DNA of 64,000 nucleotides, taken from JAIBJN01 sp963748205 (GTDB lineage: Bacteria > Actinomycetota > Thermoleophilia > Gaiellales > Gaiellaceae). Location: positions 1 to 64,000 of the forward strand of contig CAVVIB010000028.1 in assembly GCA_963748205.1 (NCBI GenBank), in the 5' to 3' direction. Shown piece by piece: positions 37,131-45,706 of this stretch; the first letter of the stretch is position 1, and the number at the start of each line of letters is the position of its first letter. Both the position numbers and the translations under genes were made by a program. The notes under the pieces are model-generated. The model searched no databases. It was not told where the DNA came from and saw nothing but the letters and a program-made list of their open reading frames with translations.

Positions 37131-38669
37131 ATGGGAACTTCCATCGGACTCCTGATCGTCGGGATCGCACTCGGCGTGCTCGCAGGCGCCTTCGTGGGCG
37201 CCCGCCTCCTGGTCTCACGCCGCTCGGCTGACGCAGAGGCAGAGCGCAATCGCCTCGACGCGGACGCCGAGCGGGCGGCAACCGCAATCCGCCGCGAGGC
37301 CGAGGTGGAGGCGCGGGAGCACGCGCTGAAGCTCCGCGCCGAACTCGAGCAGGAGCTCAAGGACCGGCGTGCGGAGATCATCAAGATCGAGGAGCGCGTG
37401 GCGGCGAAGGAGGGGGGCATCGACCAAAGGCTCACCGAGCTCGAGCGCCGGGAGCAGGGCCTCCTCGACCGGGAAACGCACCTGAAGCAGCTCCAGGAGG
37501 AGTCGAAGGTCGCGAAGGAGGAGCAGCTGCACGAGCTCGAGCGCATCTCCGGTCTCACCGTCGACGAGGCGAAGCGCGAAGTCCTCGAGCGAACCGAGGA
37601 GCTCGTGCGCCACGACCTGGGGCGGATGGTCCGCCAGATGGAGGAAGAGGCGCGCACGGACGCGAAGCGGCGCGCCCGCAACCTCGTCGCGGACGCGCTC
37701 CAGCGCGTCGCCGCCAGCCATGCGGCCGAGACCACGGTCTCACTCGTCGAGCTGCCCTCCGACGACATGAAGGGGCGGATCATCGGCCGCGAGGGGCGCA
37801 ACATCCGCGCCCTCGAGAACCTGACCGGGGTGGACTTCATCATCGACGACACGCCGCAGGCCGTCGTGCTCTCGTCGTTCGACGGCGTCCGCCGCGAGGT
37901 GGCGAAGCTGACGCTCGCCAAGCTCGTCGAGGACGGCCGCATCCATCCGTCGCGGATCGAGGAGATGTACTACCGCTCGAAGGCGGAGATCGAGGACCAC
38001 ATCCGCCAGGCGGGCGAGCAGGCCGTCTTCGAGGCGAACTGCGGGAAGATGCACGAGGAGCTGGTCAAGGTGCTCGGGCGGCTGCGCTACCGGACGAGCT
38101 ACGGCCAGAACATCCTCAGGCACTCGCTCGAGTGCTCGCACCTCGCCGGGATCATGGCGTCGGAGCTGGGAGCCAGCGTCAAGACGGCCAAGCGCGCCGC
38201 GCTCCTCCACGACATCGGGAAGGCGATGACGCACGAGGTCGAGGGTTCGCACGCCGCCATCTCCGCCCAGCTGGCGAAGCGCTACGACGAGTCGCAGCAC
38301 GTCGTGCACGCCATCGAGGCGCACCACTACGAGGTGCAGCCGCAGACGGTCGAGGCCGTCCTCGTGATCGCGGCGGACGCGATCTCGGCTTCACGGCCCG
38401 GCGCGCGCGGTGAGAGCCTCGAGCACTACATCAAGCGCCTCGAGACGCTCGAGAAGATCGCCTCCGACAAGAAGGGCGTGGAGCGCGTCTACGCGCTGCA
38501 GGCCGGCCGCGAGGTGCGCGTGATCGTGAAGCCGACCGAGATCGACGACGGCACCGCCGTCCTCCTCTCACACGAGATCGCGCGGGAGATCGAGGAGCAG
38601 CTCGAGTATCCCGGCCAGATCAAGGTCACGGTGATTCGCGAGAGCCGCGCCGTCGAGTTCGCGAAGTAG
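37131..38669 (+). CDS. rny: Ribonuclease Y
   Basis: RNase Y is a membrane-anchored endoribonuclease that starts mRNA decay. The 512-aa protein has one N-terminal membrane segment (IGLLIVGIALGVLAGAFVGA), a long charged coiled coil (about residues 35-190), a KH domain (DDMKGRIIGREGRNIRALE) and an HD domain (AALLHDIGKAMTHEVEGSHA). It is full length. The ribosome-binding site lies in a hairpin, suggesting translational control. With RNase J and PNPase in the window this gives a Gram-positive-type RNA decay set. Confidence 0.96.
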   Translation: MGTSIGLLIVGIALGVLAGAFVGARLLVSRRSADAEAERNRLDADAERAATAIRREAEVEAREHALKLRAELEQELKDRRAEIIKIEERVAAKEGGIDQRLTELERREQGLLDRETHLKQLQEESKVAKEEQLHELERISGLTVDEAKREVLERTEELVRHDLGRMVRQMEEEARTDAKRRARNLVADALQRVAASHAAETTVSLVELPSDDMKGRIIGREGRNIRALENLTGVDFIIDDTPQAVVLSSFDGVRREVAKLTLAKLVEDGRIHPSRIEEMYYRSKAEIEDHIRQAGEQAVFEANCGKMHEELVKVLGRLRYRTSYGQNILRHSLECSHLAGIMASELGASVKTAKRAALLHDIGKAMTHEVEGSHAAISAQLAKRYDESQHVVHAIEAHHYEVQPQTVEAVLVIAADAISASRPGARGESLEHYIKRLETLEKIASDKKGVERVYALQAGREVRVIVKPTEIDDGTAVLLSHEIAREIEEQLEYPGQIKVTVIRESRAVEFAK

Positions 38670-38696
38670 CTCGACGGCGCGGCTCCCGCCGCTTCC

Positions 38697-41360
38697 TCAG
38701 CCTCCCAGGTTGAAGCGCGCGACCTGCGGGTCGTGGTCGCTCGCCTGGTCGGCGAACTCGGCGTTCGCGTGTACCACGTCGTACTCCGTGAGCGTCCGAT
38801 AGAGCTTGCGGCTCGCGAGGATGTGGTCGAGCACCTGCGAGTTGCCCTCGAACACGTAGGTGTAGCGCTCCGGTCGCCGGAGCGACAGGACGAGGTTGTC
38901 GAGAACGCCGCCCTCGAGGATCGCGAGCGTCTGCGAGAACTCGAAGTCGTTCAGGTCGCCGAGCACGATCACCTTCGCGTTGCCGTCGAGCGCGAGGATG
39001 CTGTCGACGAAGCTGTTCACGACCTGCGCCTGCTGGTGCCGCTGAGTCTCCGTGACGCGGTTCGGCGGCTGGAACCGACCGAACAGCGGGTCGTCGCCGC
39101 CCTTCGAGTTGAAGTGGTTGGCGATCGCGAAGATCGTCTCTCCCCGCCAGGTGAACTCGCCGGCCAGCGGCTTGCGGCTGTTGGCGAATGCGGGGTTGGT
39201 CGGGTCGACCCGGCCCGGGCTGAACGTCAGCTGCGGGCCGTCGGAGCCGGCGACGACGCCCGTGGCGGCGGTCGAGGTTCCGCCCGGCCGGTCGACGAAC
39301 GACAGGCCTCGGTCGGTGCGGAAGATGAAGCCGACGCGGATGTTGCCGCCCGGCTCGCCTCCGTCGGCGTTGTTCACCGGGTTGATCTGCCGGTAGTCGT
39401 AGGCCGGCCCGCCTGCAGCGGAGATCGCCGCGATCAGCTCGGCCAGGGTCTGGTCGGCGGCCGTCGTCCCGTCGTTGGTCGGCCCGTTGTTGTCCTGGAT
39501 CTCCTCGAGCGCGACGATGTCGGGCGACTTGAGGTTGTGGACGATGAGCCCGGCGAGCTCGGCGAACTTCGAATCGGGGTCACCGGGGTCGAGGTTCTCG
39601 ACGTTGAAGGTCGCCACGGAGAGCTCGTCGGCGCCCGTGTCCCTCGCGACCTCCCGCTCGAGGCCTTCGGAGATCGTGGTGAACGGCTCCGAGACGTCGA
39701 GCTTGAAGTTGCCGAAGCTGTAGTCGAGGATGCCGACGACCGGCGTCGCGAAGCGGTCGCCCACGTTCAGGGCGGGCACGGGCATCAGGCGGTCGTCGAG
39801 GTGGATCCGCTCCGGGTTGAAGTCGTTCGAGCGGACGACCACTCCGCCGCGGTTCGTCATGATCCCGGCGCGATCGGCGGTGTCGCCCACGATGGGGATC
39901 TCGCCGAAATCGTTCGTCGGGCCGACGACCCAGGCCTTGTTGACGCGGACGCGCATGCTCTCGAAGCTCTCGTAGAAGTCGAGCCCGTCCTGTGCCGGGT
40001 CGAAGACGCCGCTCACTTCGGCGTCGCCCGTCGAGTCGTTGTCGATGATCTCGTCGGGCGGAATGCGACCGCCCTTGCCGATTAGCCCGGGCCCGGGGAG
40101 GGAGTTCCCGCTCGAGAGCACGTCTACCTCGGGCGAGGTGAGCTCGGTCTGCGCGAGGTTGTTGCCGGTCGCGCCGCCTGGACGGAACTCCGTCACGAAC
40201 CCCGCGACCTCGACCGCGTCCCCGACGGCGACGGCCTCCGCGGCTTCCGTCCCGAAGACGAAGAGCCCCTCGGACGTGGCCGAGCTGCTGTCGGCATTCG
40301 GATCCTCGAAGAAGAACCCGTTCGAGACCTTCGCCGTGACGATGCCCGGCACGCTCGAGACCGCATGGCCCTCGAGCGGCGATCGATGGGCGGCGCCCTG
40401 GATGTCGTGGATCCGCGCCGGCGGCCCGACGGTCGTGAACGACCAGGCCACGTTGCCGGTCATGGTGTCCGGCGGGTCGTCGGCGTCGTTGTCGGAGACC
40501 TGCGCGCCGACGACCGTGACGGTGCACGTCTCGTCCTGGACGAAGTCCGCGGTCGGGTTCAGCGTGAAGATCACAGGCCCGCCGCTCGCTGCGGCCGTGT
40601 GGGCGCCGCTCGTCGTGCACGAGATCGAGAACCACGAGCCGCTCACCGTCACGGGCTCGCTGAAGGTGACGGTGACGTCCGCGTCGACCGCGACGCCGGT
40701 CGCCCCGGCGGAAGGAGTCGTCGACGAGACCTGCGGCGCGGCGTCGGTGGAGACGAAATGGGCGCCGAGGCCGGTGAAGTCGTCGGTCGCGAAGCCGTCC
40801 CACTGCACGGCGGGGTCGAACGCGTCGTTCGGATCCGGGTCGCCCGCCTCGATCGCGGCCTTGCGGCGGAGCGTGTTGTCCGCCGTGCTCGTGAGGCCGG
40901 TGCCCCATTCCGTCCCCGGATCGACCCCGCGCTGACCGATCGAATCGATCACGGTCGCGCCCTTGAGGAGCACGACCGCGTCGTCGCCGTTGAACCAGCC
41001 CGAGCCGTTCGTCTGGTCGGCCTGGGCGAGGATCGTCGGGCTCGCCGCGCTTTGCGCGACAACATAGACGTCGCCGGCCGCGACGGTCCCGGTGAGGCCG
41101 ATCGTGAGGCCCGCGGCCGGATTTCCGTTGAAGAACATCTGGATGGAGTAGCCGTTCGCCGCAAGGTCGATGGGCGCGCCGGTGCCGTTGAAGATCTCCA
41201 GCGCCTTGTTGTTGCTCGTACCTTCGATGTACTCGGAGAAGAACAGCTCTGTCGGTGCTGCTCGCGCGCTCCCGAGTGAGAAGGCGAGCGGGACGATCAG
41301 GGCGATCGTCAGGAAGGCCGGAAGGAAACGCCTTCTCGGCGCGGTGCGACTCGTAGCCAT
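38697..41360 (-). CDS. Secreted multidomain nuclease, ExeM/NucH-like (endonuclease/exonuclease/phosphatase domain)
   Basis: An 887-aa exported protein. A twin-arginine-poor Sec signal (RRRFLPAFLTIALIVPLAFS, cleavage near SARA-AP) leads to a lamin-tail domain (ELFFSEYIEGTSNNKALEIF), a Big_5-type Ig-like domain (STTPSAGATGVAVDADVTVT), an OB-fold region, and the catalytic EEP domain: SVATFNVENLD, IVALEEIQDN, NHFNSKGGDDP, LGDLNDFE and the final SDHDPQVA. These are the metal and catalytic motifs of extracellular DNases. ATG 41358-41360 is chosen because the signal peptide follows. Likely role is scavenging of extracellular DNA. Confidence 0.88.
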   Translation of the reverse strand: MATSRTAPRRRFLPAFLTIALIVPLAFSLGSARAAPTELFFSEYIEGTSNNKALEIFNGTGAPIDLAANGYSIQMFFNGNPAAGLTIGLTGTVAAGDVYVVAQSAASPTILAQADQTNGSGWFNGDDAVVLLKGATVIDSIGQRGVDPGTEWGTGLTSTADNTLRRKAAIEAGDPDPNDAFDPAVQWDGFATDDFTGLGAHFVSTDAAPQVSSTTPSAGATGVAVDADVTVTFSEPVTVSGSWFSISCTTSGAHTAAASGGPVIFTLNPTADFVQDETCTVTVVGAQVSDNDADDPPDTMTGNVAWSFTTVGPPARIHDIQGAAHRSPLEGHAVSSVPGIVTAKVSNGFFFEDPNADSSSATSEGLFVFGTEAAEAVAVGDAVEVAGFVTEFRPGGATGNNLAQTELTSPEVDVLSSGNSLPGPGLIGKGGRIPPDEIIDNDSTGDAEVSGVFDPAQDGLDFYESFESMRVRVNKAWVVGPTNDFGEIPIVGDTADRAGIMTNRGGVVVRSNDFNPERIHLDDRLMPVPALNVGDRFATPVVGILDYSFGNFKLDVSEPFTTISEGLEREVARDTGADELSVATFNVENLDPGDPDSKFAELAGLIVHNLKSPDIVALEEIQDNNGPTNDGTTAADQTLAELIAAISAAGGPAYDYRQINPVNNADGGEPGGNIRVGFIFRTDRGLSFVDRPGGTSTAATGVVAGSDGPQLTFSPGRVDPTNPAFANSRKPLAGEFTWRGETIFAIANHFNSKGGDDPLFGRFQPPNRVTETQRHQQAQVVNSFVDSILALDGNAKVIVLGDLNDFEFSQTLAILEGGVLDNLVLSLRRPERYTYVFEGNSQVLDHILASRKLYRTLTEYDVVHANAEFADQASDHDPQVARFNLGG

Positions 41361-41394
41361 CGGAAAAACCCCCAGGGTTGAAGCGGACTGGGCG

Positions 41395-41423
41395 ATCGTA
41401 AACCCCGTGTCCGCGCTGAACAA
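41395..41423 (-). promoter_or_regulatory. Sigma-70-type promoter of the secreted nuclease
   Basis: On the minus strand TTGTTC (41423-41418) and TACGAT (41400-41395) are separated by exactly 17 nt. A GGGGG ribosome-binding site and the ATG at 41360 follow. Confidence 0.6.
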
Positions 41424-41441
41424 GACCATTTACGACCCCGG

Positions 41442-41447
41442 TACAGT
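41442..41447 (+). promoter_or_regulatory. -10 box of a leaderless miaB promoter
   Basis: TACAGT lies 7 nt before the GTG at 41455. It is divergent from the nuclease promoter. Confidence 0.5.
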
Positions 41448-41454
41448 TGGAGCC

Positions 41455-42777
41455 GTGCGGCGCTACCACGTCACCACATTCGGGTGCCAGATGAACGCCC
41501 ACGACTCGGAGCGCATCAAAGGCATGCTCGAGTCGCTCGGCCTCGGCGAGGCGCTCTCCGCAGAAGAGGCCGACGTCATCGTCTTCAACACGTGCACGGT
41601 GCGCGAGAAGCCCGATCAGCGGTTCGCCGCGCATCTCGCGCAGGCCGCAGCGTTGAAGCGGGCGGACCCGGAGCGCGTGATCGCCGTCGGCGGGTGCTAC
41701 GCGGAGGCGCAGCGGGAGCGAATCTTCGAGCTCTATCCCGACGTGGACGTCGCCTTCGGCCCCGGCTCGATCCCGCACCTGGCCGACTGGCTCGGCGCCG
41801 GCGGCATGGGCGTCCCGCGCGGGCGCTTCGCGGAATGGCGCCAGTTCGCCGGCGACCTGCCCGCGCACCGCGAGCGGCAGTTCCAGGCGTGGGTGCAGAT
41901 CTCCATGGGCTGCAACTCCGTCTGCTCGTACTGCATCGTCCCGGCCGTCCGCGGCCGCGAGCAGAGCCGCAGGCCCGGCGACATCGTCGCCGAAGTCACG
42001 CGCCTGGCGGCCGACGGGGTGCGCGAGGTGACGCTCCTGGGCCAGAACGTGAATTCCTGGGGCCGCGACCTCGTGCCCGACGTCAAGACGGAGTTCGGCG
42101 AGCTCCTGCGTGCCGTGGACGCCGTGCCGGGCATCGAGCGGATCCGCTTCACGAGCCCGCACCCGAAGGACTTCCGCGAGCCCGTCATCCGCGCCATGGC
42201 CGACTGCGCCGCGGTCTGCGAGCACACGCACCTGCCGCTCCAGTCCGGCTCGACCCGCGTGCTGAAGCGGATGCGGCGCACGTACGGACGCGAGCGCTAC
42301 CTCCAGCTCGTCGATCGCATGCGGGCGACCGTGCCCGACCTCGCGCTCACGACGGACATCATCGTCGGGTTCCCCGGCGAGACGGAGGACGACTTCCGCG
42401 AGACCCTCGAGGTCGTCGAGGAGGTGCGCTACGACGGCGCGTTCACCTTCGTCTTCAGCCCGCGCCGCGGGACGGAGGCCGCGACGATGCCCGACCAGGT
42501 GCCGGACGAGGTCAAGCGCGAGCGCATCGAGCGGCTCATCGACGTCGTCCAGCGCATCGCGCGCGAGCGGAACGAGGAGCGCGTCGGCGGGGTGGAGGAG
42601 GTCCTCGTCGAGGGCCCGAGCCGCACGGACCCCGGCATCCTCCGCGGCCGCACCCGCCGGAACACGACCGTCAACTTCGCGGGCACCGCAGCGGCGGGCG
42701 AGCTCGTCCCCGTGCGGATCGAGGGGGCCACGTCGACGACGCTGCGGGGGACCGAGAGCGCCCTCGCCGCGGCGTAG
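41455..42777 (+). CDS. miaB: tRNA-2-methylthio-N6-dimethylallyladenosine synthase MiaB
   Basis: Radical-SAM methylthiotransferase acting on i6A37 of tRNA. The 440-aa product has the N-terminal UPF0004 domain with three cluster cysteines (FGCQMN, FNTCTVREK, VGGCYAE), the radical-SAM CxxxCxxC in GCNSVCSYCIVP, and a C-terminal TRAM domain (EEVLVEGPSRTDPGILRGRT). GTG 41455 follows TACAGT by 7 nt and starts MRRYHVTTFGCQMNAHDSER. It is paired with miaA, which makes its substrate. Confidence 0.96.
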   Translation: MRRYHVTTFGCQMNAHDSERIKGMLESLGLGEALSAEEADVIVFNTCTVREKPDQRFAAHLAQAAALKRADPERVIAVGGCYAEAQRERIFELYPDVDVAFGPGSIPHLADWLGAGGMGVPRGRFAEWRQFAGDLPAHRERQFQAWVQISMGCNSVCSYCIVPAVRGREQSRRPGDIVAEVTRLAADGVREVTLLGQNVNSWGRDLVPDVKTEFGELLRAVDAVPGIERIRFTSPHPKDFREPVIRAMADCAAVCEHTHLPLQSGSTRVLKRMRRTYGRERYLQLVDRMRATVPDLALTTDIIVGFPGETEDDFRETLEVVEEVRYDGAFTFVFSPRRGTEAATMPDQVPDEVKRERIERLIDVVQRIARERNEERVGGVEEVLVEGPSRTDPGILRGRTRRNTTVNFAGTAAAGELVPVRIEGATSTTLRGTESALAAA

Positions 42778-42838
42778 CCGTCACACTTCCGTCGCAATGC
42801 GCGAACCACGCGTGCGCCCGTGAGCAATAGGCTCGAAA

Positions 42839-42851
42839 TGGGGGTCCCCCA
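42839..42851. repeat. Short perfect palindrome between miaB and miaA
   Basis: TGGGGGTCCCCCA, 22 nt before the miaA start. A GGGCC/GGCC inverted pair follows. It could be a weak terminator or a leader hairpin. A similar GGGGGACCCCC core occurs at 47974-47984. Confidence 0.35.
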
Positions 42852-42873
42852 GGGCCTCCTGGCCGTTTAGGGC

Positions 42874-43791
42874 ATGGCGGACAAGGACGGTTTCGTCTTG
42901 GCGATCTTCGGCCCGACGGCCTCCGGGAAGAGCGCCGTCGCCGAGGCGATCGCCGACCGCACGCCGGCCGAGATCGTCTCCGCCGACGCGATGCAGGTGT
43001 ATAGAGGCCTTCCGATCGTGACCAACCAGCCCGACCGGCCCACGCGGCTGGTCGCGATCTGGCCGCTCGACCACGAGGGCTCCGTGGCCGAGTACGCCGA
43101 GCTCGCGCACGCGGCGGTCGAGGAGATCCTCACCGCGGGACGGCTCCCGATCGTCGCCGGCGGCACGGGGCTCTACCTCCGCGCGGCGCTCGCCGAGCTG
43201 GACGTGCCCCCGGCGCCGCCACCCGGCGCGCGCGAGCGGTGGGCGGCGCTCTACGACGAGGAAGGGGCGGAGGCCGCGCACCGCACGCTTGCTGCCGTGG
43301 ATCCCGCGGCCGCCGCGGCCGTGCACCCGAACGACCGCCGCCGCGTCGTCCGCGCCCTCGAGCTGGCGGAAGCCGGCGTGTCGCTCCGTCCGCCGGACAG
43401 CCGGCTCTGGACGGAAGACACACGGCACCCGACGCTGATCGTCGGCCTCGACGTGCCGAGCGAGACGCTCGCCGCGCGGATCGACGAACGCACGCGCGCG
43501 ATGGCAGAGCGCGGCGCCGCTGACGAGGCGCGCGGGGCGCTCGCCGGCCCGCTCTCGACCACGGCGCGCAAGGTCATGGGGCTCGAGGAGTTCGGCACGC
43601 TTCCGCTCGACGAGGCAATCGAGGCCGTCGCCCGCCGCACGCGGCAGTACGCGGCGTACCAGCGCAAGTGGCTCCGCCGCATCCCCGGCGTTGTTAGCGT
43701 TCGCGCCGATCGTCCTCCGGACGCGGTCGCCGATGAGATTCTCGAAGTGGCACGGGCTCGCCAACGACTACCTGCTCGTCGAGCGGGCTGA
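42874..43791 (+). CDS. miaA: tRNA dimethylallyltransferase MiaA
   Basis: MiaA transfers a dimethylallyl group to A37 of UNN-decoding tRNAs. The 305-aa protein has the P-loop FGPTASGKSAVAEAIA, SADAMQVYRGLPI, IVAGGTGLYLRA, and the C-terminal RRTRQYAAYQRKWLRR. Its 3' end overlaps dapF by 59 nt. Confidence 0.95.
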   Translation: MADKDGFVLAIFGPTASGKSAVAEAIADRTPAEIVSADAMQVYRGLPIVTNQPDRPTRLVAIWPLDHEGSVAEYAELAHAAVEEILTAGRLPIVAGGTGLYLRAALAELDVPPAPPPGARERWAALYDEEGAEAAHRTLAAVDPAAAAAVHPNDRRRVVRALELAEAGVSLRPPDSRLWTEDTRHPTLIVGLDVPSETLAARIDERTRAMAERGAADEARGALAGPLSTTARKVMGLEEFGTLPLDEAIEAVARRTRQYAAYQRKWLRRIPGVVSVRADRPPDAVADEILEVARARQRLPARRAG

Positions 43792-44527
43792 TGTCGGCCA
43801 CCCGCTCGAGCCGGCGCTCGTCCGGCGGCTCTGCGACTACCACCTGGGCATCGGCTCCGACGGCATCCTCGAGGTGCTCTCCGCCGAGGGCCCGCGGGCC
43901 GAGATCGTGATCTGGAACCCCGACGGCTCGACGGCGGAGCTCTCCGGGAACGGCACGCGGATCGCCGCGCGGTGGCTCGCCCGGCGCAGCGGCGCGTCCG
44001 AGGTCGTCGTCGCCGTGGGCCCGCGCGAGGTCGTGGCGCGGATGCGCGACGGGCTCGAGGTCGAGACCGAGATGGGGCTCGTCGAGGTCGGGGCTCCCGA
44101 GCTCCTGGCGGTGAACGGCTCCGAGGTGGAGTTCACCCCTGTATCCGTCGGCAACCCGCACGCGGTCATCCGCCGCGACCCCGATCGCGCGGAGCTCCTG
44201 CGCCTCGGCCCCCTCGTGGAGAACCACCCGCGCTTCCCGGAGCGCACCAACGTCCAGCTCGTCCACGTCGACTCGGACCGCGAGGCGACGGTCGGCGTCT
44301 GGGAGCGGGGCGCAGGGGAGACGCTGTCGTCCGGGACGAGCGCGGTCGCCGTCGCGGGCGCCTCCGTCGCCAACGGCTGGTGCGAGAGCCCGGTCACCAT
44401 CCACCTGGCCGGCGGCGACATGCAGGTCGAGCTCGATTCGGGCTTCAACGCGCGCCTGACCGGCGCGGCGCAGGAGATCTGCGTGGGCGAGGTCTCGCCC
44501 GAGCTCCTCGAGGACGTGCGCGGATGA
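43733..44527 (+). CDS. dapF: Diaminopimelate epimerase homologue with both catalytic cysteines replaced by serine
   Basis: A 264-aa DapF-fold protein. Substrate-binding features are kept: FSKWHGLANDYLLVE, NPDGSTAEL, GNPHAV, FPERTNVQ and WERGAGET. The two cysteines that act as acid and base in known DapF enzymes are both serine: SGNGTR (Ser71) where the family has CGNGxR, and LSSGTSA (Ser200) where it has ACGxGA. Each is a TCC codon. The protein may be a slow or altered epimerase or have another role. It overlaps miaA and is coupled to the aminotransferase (ATGA). The symbol reflects family, not demonstrated activity. Confidence 0.85.
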   Translation: MRFSKWHGLANDYLLVERADVGHPLEPALVRRLCDYHLGIGSDGILEVLSAEGPRAEIVIWNPDGSTAELSGNGTRIAARWLARRSGASEVVVAVGPREVVARMRDGLEVETEMGLVEVGAPELLAVNGSEVEFTPVSVGNPHAVIRRDPDRAELLRLGPLVENHPRFPERTNVQLVHVDSDREATVGVWERGAGETLSSGTSAVAVAGASVANGWCESPVTIHLAGGDMQVELDSGFNARLTGAAQEICVGEVSPELLEDVRG

Positions 44528-45699
44528 GGTTCGCGTCGCGCCTCGACCAGGTGCCGCCGTACCTCTTCGCCGAGATCGAGCGGAAGGTCGCCGCGATGCG
44601 CGCCGAGGGCACTGACGTGATCTCGCTGGGCATCGGCGATCCCGACCTGCCGACGCCTCCGGCGGTGATCGAGGCGCTCCAGCGGGCCGCGGCTTCGCCC
44701 GAGACGCACCAGTACCCGTCCAACCGGGGCATCGGCGCCTTCCGCGGGGCGGTGGCGGGCTTCTACGGCGACCGCTTCGGCGTCGAGATCGACCCGGAGA
44801 CCGAGGTCATCCCCGTGCTCGGGGGGAAGGAGGGCGTCGCCCACGTCGCGCTCGCCTGCCTCGACCCCGGCGACGTCTGCCTCTCGCCGGACCCGGGCTA
44901 CCCGCCGTACACGTCCGGCCCAGTGTTTGCCGGCGCGGAGGTGCACTACCTTCCGCTCGCCGAGGAGAACGCGTTCATGCCCGACCTCGCGTCGATCCCG
45001 GAGGATGTCGTCGCGAGGGCGAACCTGCTCTTCTTCAACTACCCGAACAACCCGACCGGGGCGGTGGTCGCGGAGGGGTTCTTCGAGCGCGCCGTCGCGT
45101 TCGCCCGCGAGCACGACCTGATCGCGATCCACGACGCCTCGTACACGGAGGTCGCCTTCGACGGCTACCGGCCGCCGAGCTTTCTCGCCACACCCGGCGC
45201 GAAGGACGTCGGCGCCGAGATCTTCTCGCTCTCCAAGGGCTGGAACATGACGGGCTGGAGGATCGGCTGGATCGCCGGCAACGCCGAGGTCGCGGAGCGC
45301 TACCGGCAGCTCAAGACCAACCTGGACTCCGGCATGTTCGACGCGCTCCAGCACGCCGGCGTGGCGGCGCTGACCGAGGCGCGCGGCTTCCCGCAGGAGA
45401 TGTCGGAGGTCTACCGGCGCCGGCGTGACCTGATGGTGGACGCGCTCGGGGCGATCGGCATCCCGGCCGAGCCGCCGCTCGCGACTCCGTACATCTGGGT
45501 GCGCGTCCCGCCCGGGCACGACTCGACGAGCTTCACCGAGCTCGTGCTCAGACAAGCCGCCGTGATCGTGTCGCCGGGCCCGTCGTTCGGTCCTTCCGGC
45601 GAGGGCTTCGTCCGCATCTCTTTGACGGTCGCGGACGAGCGGCTGGAAGAGGCCGCCGGCCGGATCGCGTCCTCGCTCCGCGTCGAATCGCGGGCATAA
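44524..45699 (+). CDS. dapL: LL-diaminopimelate aminotransferase-like class I/II aminotransferase
   Basis: A 391-aa PLP aminotransferase of the DapL-like group, which in the aminotransferase branch converts tetrahydrodipicolinate directly to LL-diaminopimelate. Motifs: VISLGIGDPDLPTPPAVIEA, the YPNNPTGAVV loop, HDASYTEVAFDG and the PLP lysine in FSLSKGWNMTGWRIGW, with RISLTV at the C-terminal arginine. The ATG overlaps the dapF stop. Position beside dapF supports DapL over other aminotransferases of the same subfamily, but substrate is inferred. Confidence 0.8.
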   Translation: MRFASRLDQVPPYLFAEIERKVAAMRAEGTDVISLGIGDPDLPTPPAVIEALQRAAASPETHQYPSNRGIGAFRGAVAGFYGDRFGVEIDPETEVIPVLGGKEGVAHVALACLDPGDVCLSPDPGYPPYTSGPVFAGAEVHYLPLAEENAFMPDLASIPEDVVARANLLFFNYPNNPTGAVVAEGFFERAVAFAREHDLIAIHDASYTEVAFDGYRPPSFLATPGAKDVGAEIFSLSKGWNMTGWRIGWIAGNAEVAERYRQLKTNLDSGMFDALQHAGVAALTEARGFPQEMSEVYRRRRDLMVDALGAIGIPAEPPLATPYIWVRVPPGHDSTSFTELVLRQAAVIVSPGPSFGPSGEGFVRISLTVADERLEEAAGRIASSLRVESRA

Positions 45700-45700
45700 T
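45695..45700 (+). promoter_or_regulatory. Candidate -10 box before hflX
   Basis: CATAAT overlaps the stop codon of the aminotransferase and lies 6 nt before the GTG start of hflX. Confidence 0.45.
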
Positions 45701-45706
45701 CGCTCT

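Noticed and set aside
42838..42870. Ten-codon leader peptide MGVPQGLLAV before miaA
   Set aside because: The nearby TAGGCT box is only 4 nt from the ATG, so the frame would not be transcribed from its first base, and there is no attenuator pairing that depends on it.
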